Assembly: GCF_016901815.1 (NCBI RefSeq)
Contig: NZ_JACSNR010000001.1
Location: 372,001 to 436,000, forward strand
Length of the DNA stretch: 64,000 nt
Direction: 5' to 3'
Source of the DNA: Hydrogenoanaerobacterium saccharovorans
Lineage (GTDB): Bacteria; Bacillota; Clostridia; Oscillospirales; Ruminococcaceae
The position numbers and the translations under genes are program-made. Positions 8,987-18,807 of this stretch are shown here, one piece after another. Each line of letters begins with the position of its first letter. Position 1 is the stretch's first letter. The notes under the pieces are model-generated. The model did no database searches. It worked only from the letters and a program-made list of their open reading frames with translations, and had not been told where the DNA came from.

Positions 8987-9217
8987 CTATTCCGACTGTT
9001 CCCGGGATTTGCGCCGGAACAGTCCCGCTGCCCGGCTGTGGTTCTGCTGCCGCCGCCGGAGGGTTTCCTCCCGGTCGATCTGCCAGCTGCCGTCCACGCA
9101 GACCAGGCAGTCCCCTTCCCGCACCCCGGCGGGAAGTCCGGCAAGGGGCAGTTCCCTGCGCCCGTCCTCCGTTTCACAGACAGCAATGCCGCCTTCGATC
9201 CGGTCAATCACCAGCAT
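8987..9217 (-). CDS. DUF3006 domain protein
   Basis: 76 residues; ATG 9217 after a GGGGGAAGGGA ribosome site. It starts MLVIDRIEGGIAVCETEDG, then LPLAGLPAGVREGDCLVC, the usual DUF3006 pattern, a small beta-rich domain often encoded next to ComEC/Rec2-type metallo-beta-lactamase proteins. That hydrolase is 13 bp upstream here, so the pair probably works together, though the function is unknown. It ends in TAG, which shows that amber is a genuine stop codon in this organism. Confidence 0.85.
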   Translation of the reverse strand: MLVIDRIEGGIAVCETEDGRRELPLAGLPAGVREGDCLVCVDGSWQIDREETLRRRQQNHSRAAGLFRRKSREQSE

Positions 9218-9230
9218 GGTCCCTTCCCCC

Positions 9231-10196
9231 TTACAGGAGCTGTTCCGGCTCCCCGTTGTCACTCTCCACCCACAGGGAAACCCCATCGGTGGTGATGCGG
9301 ATCTCGCCCAGCAGGTCGGTGCGGTAAACCGGGCCATACTCATTCAGGCGCTCCAGCGTTGCCGCTGTGGGATGCCCATAGGAATTGCCCTCGCCCACCG
9401 AGATCACCGAGCAGACCGGGTCCACTTCCGCCAGGAAGTCCGCTGTACTGGAGGTGGAGGCGCCATGGTGTCCCACCTTGAGCACATCTGCCGAGAGATC
9501 CGCTCCGGCGGCGATGAGGTCATTTTCCGCCTTCTTCTCCATATCCCCGGTAAAGAGGAAGGAGCGGTCACCGGCGTCCACCCGGCATACCACCGAGGTG
9601 AGGTTGAGGTCATCATAGTCCGCCACCGGGCCGAGAATGGTGAGTGTCACCCCGTCGCCCAGGGAATAGCGGTCTCCGGGCTGTGCCGGGATTACTTCGG
9701 TTTCCGGACTCTGCTCCAGTGCTGTGAGCAGGTTCTCATAGACCCGGCTGGTGGGAGTGAGATCCTCCGGCAGCTCGGTCATGATGAAGGTCTTTGCCGG
9801 AACGGCTTCCAGCACCTCTGCCATACCGCCCATGTGGTCGGAATGCATGTGGGTGGCAATCACCAGATCCAGCTGTTCCACCCCGTACTCCTTCAGAGCG
9901 CCCACCACCGTATCGGCATATTCTGCCTCGCCGGTGTCAATGAGCACCGTCTGTTCCTGGGTGCGCAGCAGGAAGCTGTCCCCCTGCCCCACATCCAGGG
10001 CAATCATCTCAAACAGCCCGTCCACCGGCTCTGCCGGGGTCTGGCTCAGATCCGATACCGCATCACTCACTTCGCCCAGGGCGTCCGATACCGCCGGGAG
10101 GTCGATCCGTCCGCCCCGCAGCAGGGTTGCCGCCGCCATAAACAGACAGATCAGCGCTGCCGCCAGTCCGCCTTTATTCTTCTTTCGTTTTGCCAT
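9231..10196 (-). CDS. ComEC/Rec2-like metallo-beta-lactamase-fold hydrolase
   Basis: 321 residues. An N-terminal signal anchor (residues 9-25) is followed by a Ser/Asp linker and a metallo-beta-lactamase domain from about 62: LDVGQGDSFLL, the metal motif THMHSDHMGG, FTGDMEKKAE and LKVGHHGASTSS. This is the stand-alone version of the ComEC C-terminal nuclease-like domain, anchored and facing outside. Relatives act as extracytoplasmic nucleases or phosphodiesterases. No ComEC channel domain is present. It is cotranscribed with DUF3006. Confidence 0.88.
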   Translation of the reverse strand: MAKRKKNKGGLAAALICLFMAAATLLRGGRIDLPAVSDALGEVSDAVSDLSQTPAEPVDGLFEMIALDVGQGDSFLLRTQEQTVLIDTGEAEYADTVVGALKEYGVEQLDLVIATHMHSDHMGGMAEVLEAVPAKTFIMTELPEDLTPTSRVYENLLTALEQSPETEVIPAQPGDRYSLGDGVTLTILGPVADYDDLNLTSVVCRVDAGDRSFLFTGDMEKKAENDLIAAGADLSADVLKVGHHGASTSSTADFLAEVDPVCSVISVGEGNSYGHPTAATLERLNEYGPVYRTDLLGEIRITTDGVSLWVESDNGEPEQLL

Positions 10197-10207
10197 TGTG
10201 CCTCGCC

Positions 10208-12880
10208 TTATTCTGATTTCTGCAGTTTCATCTCATACCAGCGTTCCTTGCTGATGAGTACCTGCCGGGGTTTGGAGCCTTCAAACGGGCCTACAATGCC
10301 CATCTCCTCCATCTCGTCCACCAGACGGCCTGCCCGGGCATAGCCCACCTTGAGCCGCCGCTGGATCATGGAGGTGGAGGCTTGTCCGGCTTCCACAACG
10401 CATTCGATGGCGTCCATCAGGAGCTCATCGTGGTCGTCAAAGCCGCCGCCATCCTCACCGGAAGAGGACTTTGCGCCCTTCTCCGCCGGGATATTCTTTT
10501 CAATCTCTTCCATGACCTGATTGTCATAGCTGTGGGTCTGGCCTTCCTTGATGAAGTCCACCACCCGTTCCACTTCCTTATTGGATACAAAACAGCCCTG
10601 GACACGCACCGGCTTGGGCGAACCCACCGGCGCATAGAGCATATCGCCGCGTCCCAGCAGCTTTTCAGCGCCGCCGGCATCGAGGATGGTCCGGGAGTCC
10701 ACCTGGGAGGATACCGCAAAGGCAATCCGGGAGGGGACATTGGCCTTGATGATACCGGTGATGACATCCACCGACGGACGCTGGGTGGCAATCACCAGAT
10801 GCATACCCGCCGCACGGGCCATCTGAGCCAGACGGCAGATGGCGTCCTCCACATCCTTGGGGGCAGCCATCATCAGGTCGGACAGCTCATCGATGATAAT
10901 GACAATCTGGGGCATGGTGGGCAGTGTTTCATGGCTGCGGGCCATCTCATTGTAGCTCTCCAGGTCCCGGACATTGTTTTCCGCAAAGGTCTTGTACCGG
11001 CGGAGCATCTCACCCACTGCCCAGTTGAGGGCACCGGCTGCCTTCTTCGGGTCGGTGACCACCGGCACCAGCAGATGGGGAATACCGTTGTAAATACCCA
11101 ATTCCACCACCTTGGGGTCGATCATCAGCAGCTTGACCTCCTGATCGGTGGCCTTATAGAGAATGCTCATGATAATCGAGTTGATGCACACCGACTTACC
11201 CGAACCGGTGGCACCGGCAATGAGCACATGGGGCATCTTTGCCAGATCCGCCAGCATGATGTTGCCGGCAATATCCCGTCCCAGCGCCACCGAGAGCTTG
11301 CTCTTGGCCTCCACAAAGGCGCCCGAGTCGATGACCTCCCGCAGAGTGACGGTGGCAATATCCTTGTTGGGCACCTCGATGCCCACGGCGGGCTTGCCGG
11401 GGATGGGTGCCTCGATGCGCACGCCCGACGCCGCCAGATTCAGGGCGATATCGTCTGCCAGGTTGGTGATCTTGCTGATCTTCACACCGGCAGAGGGCTG
11501 AAGCTCATACCGGGTGACTGCCGGACCCCGGCTGATGTCGATGATCCGGGTCTGGACGCCGAAGCTCTGGAGGGTATCCACCAGACGCTGGGCATTCTGC
11601 TTGAGCTGCTCGCCGTCCAGTGCTGTATTGCGGGGCTGGGGCTCATTGAGCAGCGTAATGGACGGGAACACATAGCTGCGCTCGGGCTGGACCGCTGCCG
11701 GTGCCGCAGGCTCCAGGCTCTCCTGGGGCGCGGCAGGCTCTGCCGCCGGCTGGGGCACCACTGCCGCCGCTGCCGGTCGGGCTGCTTCCGCCTTCTCCCG
11801 GGCTGCGGCCTGCTTCTGGGCCATGCGCCGGATAATCTCGTCGATGTATTCGTGATCCGGCTCTTCCGGCACTTCCAGTTCCTTTTCTCCGGGCTCCGGC
11901 TCCACGGCCTGGGGCTCGGGCGCAGGGACTTCTACTTCTGCTGCCTCTGCCGCCTCCGGAACTTCCGGCTCCGCGGGAATCGCCTCCTCAGCAGGCTCCT
12001 CCCGGCTGCCGTCCCCGAAGGCTTCCGCTGTGGCGGAGACCTCCCGGCGGGCGGGCTGGGGCGCCGCTGTATCCGGCGAGAAGAACCGCCGTGCCGCCTC
12101 GGTCAGGGCATTGCGCGCGCCGGACTGCTCCGGCTCCGGTTCCTCCTCGTCCTCTTCCTCCGCCAGCGGGTCCACCGGCGGTTTGGTGGGCATGGGTACA
12201 TCAATATTGAACTTGGGACGCCGGGGCTCTGCCTCTGCCATGCGCTGGCTCAGGGTATCCACAGCGCCGCTGTATGCCTCGCTCACCTTCCGGGCGGGCT
12301 TTTCCACCATGCCGGAATAGAGTCCCACCAGGGTGGACCCGGTGAGGAACATCAGGCAGATAAAGATACCCAGCCCCAGGATCACCAGAGCGCCAACCTT
12401 GCCGCAGGCGTTCACCAGCGGCACACCCAGCAGCGAACCGATGAGTCCGCCGCCCTTCATGGCAGCGCCCTGGGCATAGAGCTCAGCGACCATCTCAGTG
12501 AACTTCTCACTTTCGGGGACAGTGCCGCCGCCCGCCTGTACCGCTGCCGCAATCAGCACCGCCAGCAGGGTGAGCAGGATCGCCTGCACCTTGAAGCGGG
12601 TATACCGGCTGTCCGAGGAGAGCACGGCCGCCAGATAGACCGGGATCAGTGCCGCACCCCAGGCCACGATTCCCAACAGGCCGAACATGGCTTTGTGCGC
12701 GGTATTCCAGATGCCTTCGCCGGGCAGGAACACCAGCGCGCAGAACAGCAGACCCACTGCCATCAGGATAATGGCGCGCATCTGCCGCTGGGCACGCAGC
12801 CGGGCTTCCCGGGCTTTGGCGCTCTCCCGGCGGCGCCCGGTGGATTTTTTGGTTGTGGATTTTTTTGTGCCAGTTGCCAT
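10208..12880 (-). CDS. ftsK: DNA translocase FtsK/SpoIIIE
   Basis: 890 residues; ATG 12880 with GGAGG eleven bases upstream. A basic N terminus precedes four membrane helices (about 35-185). An acidic Ala/Pro/Glu-rich linker (about 225-420) leads to the RecA-like motor with Walker A GATGSGKS (around 555) and Walker [13 protein letters not shown] (around 663). The C-terminal winged-helix gamma domain ([20 protein letters not shown]) reads orienting sequences. It pumps DNA at the division or sporulation septum. The position near tepA and ylzJ matches Bacillus spoIIIE, so this may be the sporulation-type paralogue. Confidence 0.96.
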   Translation of the reverse strand: MATGTKKSTTKKSTGRRRESAKAREARLRAQRQMRAIILMAVGLLFCALVFLPGEGIWNTAHKAMFGLLGIVAWGAALIPVYLAAVLSSDSRYTRFKVQAILLTLLAVLIAAAVQAGGGTVPESEKFTEMVAELYAQGAAMKGGGLIGSLLGVPLVNACGKVGALVILGLGIFICLMFLTGSTLVGLYSGMVEKPARKVSEAYSGAVDTLSQRMAEAEPRRPKFNIDVPMPTKPPVDPLAEEEDEEEPEPEQSGARNALTEAARRFFSPDTAAPQPARREVSATAEAFGDGSREEPAEEAIPAEPEVPEAAEAAEVEVPAPEPQAVEPEPGEKELEVPEEPDHEYIDEIIRRMAQKQAAAREKAEAARPAAAAVVPQPAAEPAAPQESLEPAAPAAVQPERSYVFPSITLLNEPQPRNTALDGEQLKQNAQRLVDTLQSFGVQTRIIDISRGPAVTRYELQPSAGVKISKITNLADDIALNLAASGVRIEAPIPGKPAVGIEVPNKDIATVTLREVIDSGAFVEAKSKLSVALGRDIAGNIMLADLAKMPHVLIAGATGSGKSVCINSIIMSILYKATDQEVKLLMIDPKVVELGIYNGIPHLLVPVVTDPKKAAGALNWAVGEMLRRYKTFAENNVRDLESYNEMARSHETLPTMPQIVIIIDELSDLMMAAPKDVEDAICRLAQMARAAGMHLVIATQRPSVDVITGIIKANVPSRIAFAVSSQVDSRTILDAGGAEKLLGRGDMLYAPVGSPKPVRVQGCFVSNKEVERVVDFIKEGQTHSYDNQVMEEIEKNIPAEKGAKSSSGEDGGGFDDHDELLMDAIECVVEAGQASTSMIQRRLKVGYARAGRLVDEMEEMGIVGPFEGSKPRQVLISKERWYEMKLQKSE

Positions 12881-12939
12881 GAACGGACGGGCCTCCTCTT
12901 TTATTACCAGACCGGAAAACGATCAAATCTATCCTTATC

Positions 12940-12968
12940 AGTATAACACAAATCCGGAGTCGAACCAA
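12940..12968 (-). promoter_or_regulatory. Promoter of ftsK
   Basis: TTGGTT (12968-12963), 17 bp, TATACT (12945-12940), with TGT making an extended -10. It lies between the uppP terminator and ftsK, so ftsK has its own transcription start. Confidence 0.65.
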
Positions 12969-12977
12969 GGGTGAAAC

Positions 12978-13014
12978 AAAAAAGGCGGACAGTCCCGAAG
13001 GAGGACTGCCCGTC
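12978..13014 (-). terminator. Terminator of uppP
   Basis: On the minus strand GACGGGCAGTCC, a 7-base loop, GGACTGTCCGCC, then TTTTTT. Confidence 0.9.
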
Positions 13015-13031
13015 AGAAAAACAGGGAAACA

Positions 13032-13913
13032 TCACGCCAGCATACCGGTGATAGCCTGCTGGATCACATGACCGGAGAACAGTTCGATGATGCCCAGAAT
13101 CACCACAATGGCACCGGCGATGAGGGTATAATAGGCGAAGTAACGGAACTTGTCGCTGACCACCAGCCGGTTGACCAGGGCGATTGCCAGCAGGCCGAAC
13201 ACCAGCGAGGTGACAAAGCCGATGATGACAATATGCAGCGGCAGGGCGAGGCCATTTTTCACCACTTCAGGGATCTCCAGGATCACAGCGCCCAGCACAG
13301 CGGGAATGCCCATGATAAAGGAGAAGGTGACGGCGAACTTCTTGCCAAGGCCCATCATCATGCCCACCGCCACGGTGGAGCCCGACCGGGAGATGCCCGG
13401 CATGGGGGCAATGGCCTGGGCCAGACCGATGGCAAGGGCATCGGAATACTTCATACTGGCGGCATTCTTGCCGGTATCGGGGCACTGGCAGGCCAGGGTG
13501 AGCAGGATACCGGTGACGATCAGGCAGAGGCCTTCCACAATGATGCCGTCATCGGTGGAGAAGCTCTCATAGAAGTCCTTGAGGAATACCACAAACACCA
13601 GCGGCAGCAGGGAAACGATGAGCAGGAAGATCATCTTGCGCTTGGGGGAGACCCGGCGGAAGGTAAACCGGCCCCGGAAAATATCCCCGAGCATGGCAAA
13701 GGCCTCACAGATCAGTCCCCAGATGGTGGGGAAGAAGGCGAGGATCACTGCGAACAGGGTTCCCAGATGCAGGACAATGGAGAAAAAGGCGCCGCTTTCA
13801 CCGGAAAGACCGGTGAAATACTGGAAGATGGAGAGATGTCCCGAGCTGGACACCGGCAGAAATTCGGTGAGCCCCTGGATCATTCCCTGCAGAATTGCTT
13901 GCCATACAGACAT
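13032..13913 (-). CDS. uppP: Undecaprenyl-diphosphatase
   Basis: 293 residues; ATG 13913 with AAGGAGG six bases upstream. A polytopic membrane protein of the BacA/UppP family, it dephosphorylates undecaprenyl diphosphate to recycle the lipid carrier for peptidoglycan. Both signature motifs are visible: GLTEFLPVSSSGHL near the N terminus and PGISRSGSTVAVG in the middle. It is inserted between ylzJ and ftsK, genes that are adjacent in Bacillus. Confidence 0.97.
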   Translation of the reverse strand: MSVWQAILQGMIQGLTEFLPVSSSGHLSIFQYFTGLSGESGAFFSIVLHLGTLFAVILAFFPTIWGLICEAFAMLGDIFRGRFTFRRVSPKRKMIFLLIVSLLPLVFVVFLKDFYESFSTDDGIIVEGLCLIVTGILLTLACQCPDTGKNAASMKYSDALAIGLAQAIAPMPGISRSGSTVAVGMMMGLGKKFAVTFSFIMGIPAVLGAVILEIPEVVKNGLALPLHIVIIGFVTSLVFGLLAIALVNRLVVSDKFRYFAYYTLIAGAIVVILGIIELFSGHVIQQAITGMLA

Positions 13914-14010
13914 AAGATGCCTCCTTATGTAAAACTTGCCGGCAGGGTCAGAGCCGCTGCCGGACTGAGCGGTCATCAGGTCCGGAACCGGGTCCCGGGC
14001 CTGTGCCTTT

Positions 14011-14223
14011 TTATGATTGATCTGCCTGTTCCGGCAGGGTACAGCCGGGCTGCCAATCCGCCCGGAGATAGTCTGCCGGGCAGGTGGAGCAGAGCCGGGT
14101 GATCCGCACCCCGCTCCCGCTGCGGATGCCTGTGAAATACCGTCCGTCCCGCTCCAGCGTGACCGGTTCAGGCTGCCGGACAGGAAAGACCATGTCCATG
14201 GGAACCGGAGTATAGAGAATCAT
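14011..14223 (-). CDS. YlzJ-like small protein
   Basis: 70 residues; ATG overlaps the stop of the upstream ClpP-like gene (ATGA). It starts [15 protein letters not shown], the conserved N terminus of the YlzJ-like family, which lies between tepA (ymfB) and spoIIIE in Bacillus. That neighbourhood is kept here. Function unknown; the overlap suggests coupled expression with TepA. Confidence 0.8.
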   Translation of the reverse strand: MILYTPVPMDMVFPVRQPEPVTLERDGRYFTGIRSGSGVRITRLCSTCPADYLRADWQPGCTLPEQADQS

Positions 14224-14966
14224 TCTCTCCCCTCCTCTTCCCGGCTGGAACGCTCCTCTTCGATCATGGTATAGAGGCAGTCGATGGCTTCCGCCAGCCC
14301 GCCCAGATGATCGATGAGCCCTTCCTCCACTGCGGCTTCGCCGTCCAGGACTGTACCCACATCCATCATCAGTTCGCCGGTGGTCATCATCAGTTCCCGG
14401 AACCGCTCCGGCGAGATGGAGGAATTATCGCACACAAAGCGGACGATACGCTCCTGCATCTTATCAAAATAGGAGAGGGTCTGGGGAACACCCAGCACCA
14501 GGCCGTTCATACGCACCGGATGGATGGTCATGGTGGCAGACGGCGCAATAAAGGACTGCCGGGCACTGACTGCCAGCGGCACGCCGATGGAGTGTCCGCC
14601 GCCCAGCACCAGCGAAACGGTGGGTTTGTTCATGCCGGCAATGAGTTCGGCAATGGCAAGGCCCGCCTCCACATCACCGCCGACGGTATTGAGAATCACA
14701 ATGAGCCCCTCAATCTGAGGGTCCTGCTGGATCGCCACCAGCTGAGGGATCACATGCTCATATTTGGTAGTCTTGTTCTGCGGAGGCAGGATATAATGCC
14801 CCTCCACCTGCCCGATAATCGTCAGGCAGTGGATCACATACTTCCCGCCCGCAGGTGTCACCGACCCGGTTTTCACGATCTGCTGATCCTGATCAGCCCG
14901 GCGTTCGGTGAGCAGTTCCTCTTCTGTTTCCTCCTCGCAGCTTTTCGGCTTCTGGTCCTTATCCAT
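14220..14966 (-). CDS. tepA: ClpP-like serine protease TepA/YmfB
   Basis: 248 residues; ATG 14966 preceded by AAAGGAGGAG. After a charged, probably disordered N terminus (about 45 residues) comes a ClpP/crotonase fold with [16 protein letters not shown], the nucleophile region GGGHSIGVP and TIHPVRMNG supplying a candidate catalytic His. TepA-type proteases differ from ClpP and are found beside YlzJ and SpoIIIE in sporulating Firmicutes. It probably degrades small peptides in the cytoplasm; the natural substrate is not established. Confidence 0.88.
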   Translation of the reverse strand: MDKDQKPKSCEEETEEELLTERRADQDQQIVKTGSVTPAGGKYVIHCLTIIGQVEGHYILPPQNKTTKYEHVIPQLVAIQQDPQIEGLIVILNTVGGDVEAGLAIAELIAGMNKPTVSLVLGGGHSIGVPLAVSARQSFIAPSATMTIHPVRMNGLVLGVPQTLSYFDKMQERIVRFVCDNSSISPERFRELMMTTGELMMDVGTVLDGEAAVEEGLIDHLGGLAEAIDCLYTMIEEERSSREEEGRE

Positions 14967-15106
14967 GCCAGCTCCTCCTTTGCACAAAATTCCGGTTTTT
15001 ACACCTTTATCCTGTGCACTGCCGCCGGTTTTATACCGGCACAGCGAAGGTCCGAAAATCAGAACAGAACCCGCTTCAAAAACGCGTCAGCATTTGCTGC
15101 CAGGAT

Positions 15107-15135
15107 ATTATAGCACACTCCCATTCCCGGTGCAA
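15107..15135 (-). promoter_or_regulatory. Promoter of tepA-ylzJ
   Basis: TTGCAC (15135-15130), 17 bp, TATAAT (15112-15107) preceded by TGC (extended -10). A leader of about 135 bases follows; I see no riboswitch in it. Confidence 0.6.
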
Positions 15136-15173
15136 TTTACCAGCCCCTTCGTTTTCAATATGTTCAAAATTGC

Positions 15174-15206
15174 AAAAAAAGAACCTCCCCCAGCCGGGGA
15201 AGGCTC
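15174..15206 (-). terminator. Terminator of the dCMP deaminase gene
   Basis: Minus-strand stem of CCTTCCCC with GGGGGAGG around a GCT loop, followed by TTTTTTT. Confidence 0.85.
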
Positions 15207-15222
15207 CTGGATCAGTACGGAC

Positions 15223-15711
15223 TCAATAGCCCCGTGTTTCCTCCAGGGATTCGTCCTGGAGAATGTACTGGTTGTGGACATTGTAGACCCGGAAATGTTC
15301 CTTGTCGTCCCGGATCACCACTGTTTCAATACCGGCGTTGATAATCATGCGCTTGCACATGGCACAGGGATTCGCCCCCTGGACATACTCGCCGGTCTGC
15401 ACTTCCCGTCCCACCAGGAACAGAGTGGAGCCCAGCATATCCATCCGGGACGCCGAAATAATAGCATTGGCTTCGGCATGGACCGAACGGCACAGCTCAT
15501 ACCGCTCTCCCCGGGGGATCTGCAGCTTTTCCCGGGTGCAGTAGCCCAGGTCACAGCAGTTTTCCCGGCCCCGGGGCGCTCCCACATACCCGGTGGAGAT
15601 GATCTGGTCGTTCTTGACAATGATCGCTCCGAAATTCCGGCGCAGACAGGTTCCCCGAGCCAGTACAGTTTCAGCAATATCCAGATAATAATTCAGTTTG
15701 TCCCGGCGCAT
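15223..15711 (-). CDS. comEB: Deoxycytidylate deaminase (ComEB family)
   Basis: 162 residues; ATG 15711 with GAGG six bases upstream. It is a zinc deaminase with SVHAEANAI (zinc His and catalytic Glu) and NPCAMCKRMI (two zinc Cys). An inserted Cys-rich stretch (NCCDLGYCTREK) is typical of the dCMP deaminase branch. It converts dCMP to dUMP for thymidylate synthesis; the dUTPase gene elsewhere in the window serves the same pool. It has its own promoter and terminator. Confidence 0.92.
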   Translation of the reverse strand: MRRDKLNYYLDIAETVLARGTCLRRNFGAIIVKNDQIISTGYVGAPRGRENCCDLGYCTREKLQIPRGERYELCRSVHAEANAIISASRMDMLGSTLFLVGREVQTGEYVQGANPCAMCKRMIINAGIETVVIRDDKEHFRVYNVHNQYILQDESLEETRGY

Positions 15712-15756
15712 GACAGTCCTCACTCTCTTGTTTTGACAAAATTCGGCTTTTCTCCT

Positions 15757-15785
15757 ATTGTACGGCAAAATGTTCTGGTCCGCAA
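15757..15785 (-). promoter_or_regulatory. Promoter of comEB
   Basis: TTGCGG (15785-15780), 17 bp, TACAAT (15762-15757) on the minus strand, divergent from the rsmA promoter. Confidence 0.55.
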
Positions 15786-15818
15786 CAGAAATCTATCATT
15801 CCGTGCCCGGTTCTTTTA

Positions 15819-15827
15819 TGCTATAAT
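15819..15827 (+). promoter_or_regulatory. Extended -10 promoter of rsmA
   Basis: TGCTATAAT with TTTTA before it. The same TTTTATGCTATAATA stretch recurs upstream of the methyltransferase at 29359-29373. No strong -35. Confidence 0.55.
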
Positions 15828-15904
15828 ATCCACAGAGAAAACGGTCCTGTATCAATCCCGACCGGTTCCCATCAAACGGCTTTGTCCGCTTTCAGGAGGC
15901 ATCC

Positions 15905-16795
15905 ATGCAGAATCTGTCCAATATCTCGGTGATCCGGGATCTGCTCACCCGCTATGGCTTCACCTTTTCCAAGGCCCTGGGCCAGAATTTCCTCATCAAT
16001 CCGTCGGTCTGCCCCCGTATGGCAGAACTGGGCGGCGCTGCGCCCGGCACCGGTATGATCGAGATCGGCGCCGGTATCGGTGTGCTCACAGCCGAGCTTG
16101 CCAAGCGGGCGGATAAGGTGGTCTGTGTGGAGATCGACAGCCGTCTGCTCCCCATTCTGGACGAAACCCTCGGGGAATTTGATAATATCAGAATTGTCAA
16201 CGACGACGTGCTGAAAGTGGATCTGCACCGGCTCATTGAAGAAGAATTCGCCGGCATGGAGGTGGCAGTCTGTGCCAACCTGCCCTACTACATCACCTCG
16301 CCCATCCTGATGCACCTGCTGGAGGAAAAGCTGCCCATCCGCTCCATTACAGTCATGGTGCAGAAGGAGGCCGCCGCCCGGCTCACTGCCGAGCCCGGCA
16401 CCCGGGAAGTGGGCGCCATCAGCATTGCTCTGCGCTACTACTGCACCCCGTCGGTATTGTTCCAGGTGAGCCGGGGCAGCTTCATGCCCGCCCCCGATGT
16501 GGACTCCACAGTGATCCGGCTGGATCTGCTGCCCGAACCGGCAGTGAAGGTCCGGGACGAAGCCCTCTTCTTCCAGACAGTGAAGGCGGCCTTTTCCCAG
16601 CGCCGCAAGACTCTGCCCAACTGTGTGAGCGGCTTCTTCCGCCTGCCCAAGGGGGAAGTGACTGCCCTGCTGGAGGCAGCGGGAATCCCAGCCACCGCCC
16701 GGGCGGAACAGCTCTCGATGGAACAGTTCGGCGCCCTGTGCGAAGCCCTGTATGACCATGGCCTCCGGGGAACTCCCGGCGCCTTTTCCGAATAA
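15905..16795 (+). CDS. rsmA: 16S rRNA (adenine1518/1519-N6) dimethyltransferase
   Basis: 296 residues; ATG 15905 with AGGAGG five bases upstream. The family start GFTFSKALGQNFLINP is followed by SAM motif I MIEIGAGIGVLT, CVEID, and the catalytic NLPYYITSPI. It dimethylates two adenines in the 3' hairpin of 16S rRNA during small-subunit assembly; loss gives kasugamycin resistance in other bacteria. Full length. Monocistronic, with its own promoter and terminator. Confidence 0.97.
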   Translation: MQNLSNISVIRDLLTRYGFTFSKALGQNFLINPSVCPRMAELGGAAPGTGMIEIGAGIGVLTAELAKRADKVVCVEIDSRLLPILDETLGEFDNIRIVNDDVLKVDLHRLIEEEFAGMEVAVCANLPYYITSPILMHLLEEKLPIRSITVMVQKEAAARLTAEPGTREVGAISIALRYYCTPSVLFQVSRGSFMPAPDVDSTVIRLDLLPEPAVKVRDEALFFQTVKAAFSQRRKTLPNCVSGFFRLPKGEVTALLEAAGIPATARAEQLSMEQFGALCEALYDHGLRGTPGAFSE

Positions 16796-16811
16796 CCCCA
16801 CAGAAAATCAG

Positions 16812-16851
16812 AACCGCCCGGCCTGTACAGATGCAGGCCGGGCGGTTTTTT
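16812..16851. terminator. Bidirectional terminator between rsmA and the XRE gene
   Basis: Perfect 13-bp stem ACCGCCCGGCCTG/CAGGCCGGGCGGT with an 8-base loop and TTTTTT on the right. Confidence 0.93.
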
Positions 16852-16856
16852 CTGGT

Positions 16857-17189
16857 TCAGCGCAGGTTCTCCCGGTTCAGGGCGTCCATCATATCGAGAA
16901 TGAACCGCTTCTGTGCCGGAGTACAGGCCTGGAACTTTCCGGTGAACTCATCGGCAAGATAGGCAGACTGCTCGGTGGCAGTCCCCAACAGGACTGCGTC
17001 CGGGGTAACTCCCAGGGCATCGCAGATCCGCACCAGCGTTTCCAGGCTGGGAATGGAATAGCTGCGTTCAATATGGGAGAGAAAGTTATTGGTGATCTCC
17101 GCCTTTTCTGCCAGACTGGCCTGGGTCATGCCCCTGCTTTTCCGCAGCTCGGCGATCCGTTTTCCGATCCGATTGTAGTCTACTGCCAT
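16857..17189 (-). CDS. XRE family transcriptional regulator
   Basis: 110 residues. The N-terminal helix-turn-helix runs over residues 8-62 (IGKRIAELRKSRGMTQASLA, then ITNNFLSHIERSYSIPSLET), followed by a short C-terminal helical part. No enzyme or sensor domain. It is divergent from a tiny membrane-protein ORF, and the 140-bp gap between them carries promoters in both orientations and a repeated AT-rich motif. It therefore probably controls itself and that ORF. Target range beyond this is unknown. Confidence 0.88.
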   Translation of the reverse strand: MAVDYNRIGKRIAELRKSRGMTQASLAEKAEITNNFLSHIERSYSIPSLETLVRICDALGVTPDAVLLGTATEQSAYLADEFTGKFQACTPAQKRFILDMMDALNRENLR

Positions 17190-17254
17190 CTTGCTTCACC
17201 TCTCCTGTTTAGGATAGTGCAGGACAATGGCGAATCAAACAAAATATAAGTACT

Positions 17255-17307
17255 ATTATACTTGTAATGATAATCAATCTGCTTTATAATACAATTATAC
17301 TTTTAAT
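17255..17307. promoter_or_regulatory. Repeated operator-like motif in the XRE divergent region
   Basis: ATTATACTTGTAAT (17255-17268) and ATTATACTTTTAAT (17294-17307) match at 13 of 14 positions, 39 bp apart. The first also sits in an inverted repeat AAGTA/TACTT (17248-17252, 17259-17263). They bracket the plus-strand promoter, as repressor sites would. Confidence 0.5.
17262..17290 (+). promoter_or_regulatory. Promoter of the small membrane-protein ORF
   Basis: TTGTAA (17262-17267), 17 bp, TATAAT (17285-17290), 38 bases before the GTG start. Confidence 0.7.
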
Positions 17308-17328
17308 TACAATCCTGGAGGCAGCCCA

Positions 17329-17463
17329 GTGTTCAAATCCTCCCGGACAGCGGACACCTTCTTTGAAAACCTTGTAAATATCTTTATCCATGCATGCGCT
17401 CTTTTGCCGATCCTGTTGACAGTTTTCGTGCTTGCGGTGATGTTCCAGCAGACTTTCTCCTAA
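17329..17463 (+). CDS. Small predicted membrane protein, 44 residues
   Basis: GTG start 17329 with GGAGG seven bases upstream; stop TAA 17461. The product starts MFKSSRTADTFFENLVNIF and continues into one hydrophobic helix (residues about 20-39: HACALLPILLTVFVLAVMF), so it is a single-pass membrane peptide with a basic N-terminal end. A good promoter, a good ribosome site and an immediate terminator argue that it is real. I do not recognise a family. Divergence from an XRE regulator suggests regulated expression; a toxin, a membrane regulator or a stress peptide are possible but unproven. Confidence 0.6.
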   Translation: MFKSSRTADTFFENLVNIFIHACALLPILLTVFVLAVMFQQTFS

Positions 17464-17502
17464 AAAATCGCAGCCCTGACAGCAGATACTGTCCGGGCTG
17501 CG
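17462..17502. terminator. Bidirectional terminator between the small ORF and gap
   Basis: CGCAGCCC-t-GACAG and CTGTC-c-GGGCTGCG form a long stem. Minus-strand transcripts (gap) then read a T run opposite 17462-17467. Confidence 0.85.
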
Positions 17503-17529
17503 CTTGCGTTTATGAATCTTTGGGGAACC

Positions 17530-18582
<1,053 letters not shown>

Positions 18583-18668
18583 TTATGAGCTTATGTTTAT
18601 TGTACCTGATTTGCCTGCGTTTTTCAATATATCCCGGAAATCCCTTCCGCAGAAGTTCAGCTGTCCGG

Positions 18669-18697
18669 TTGAAATCCGATTTCTCCTTCTGTATAAT
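18669..18697 (+). promoter_or_regulatory. Promoter of the histidine kinase gene
   Basis: TTGAAA (18669-18674), 17 bp, TATAAT (18692-18697). The same AT-rich patch could serve gap on the other strand through TATTAT (18698-18693). Confidence 0.65.
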
Positions 18698-18807
18698 AAT
18701 GGTATATGACAGTTTTCGACAAAATTCGACCATCTCCGGCTGATGGATCTGTACACCACGGGTTATACTAAGTTCCGGTTGATTTTTTCACTGCGGAGGA
18801 CAGCATC

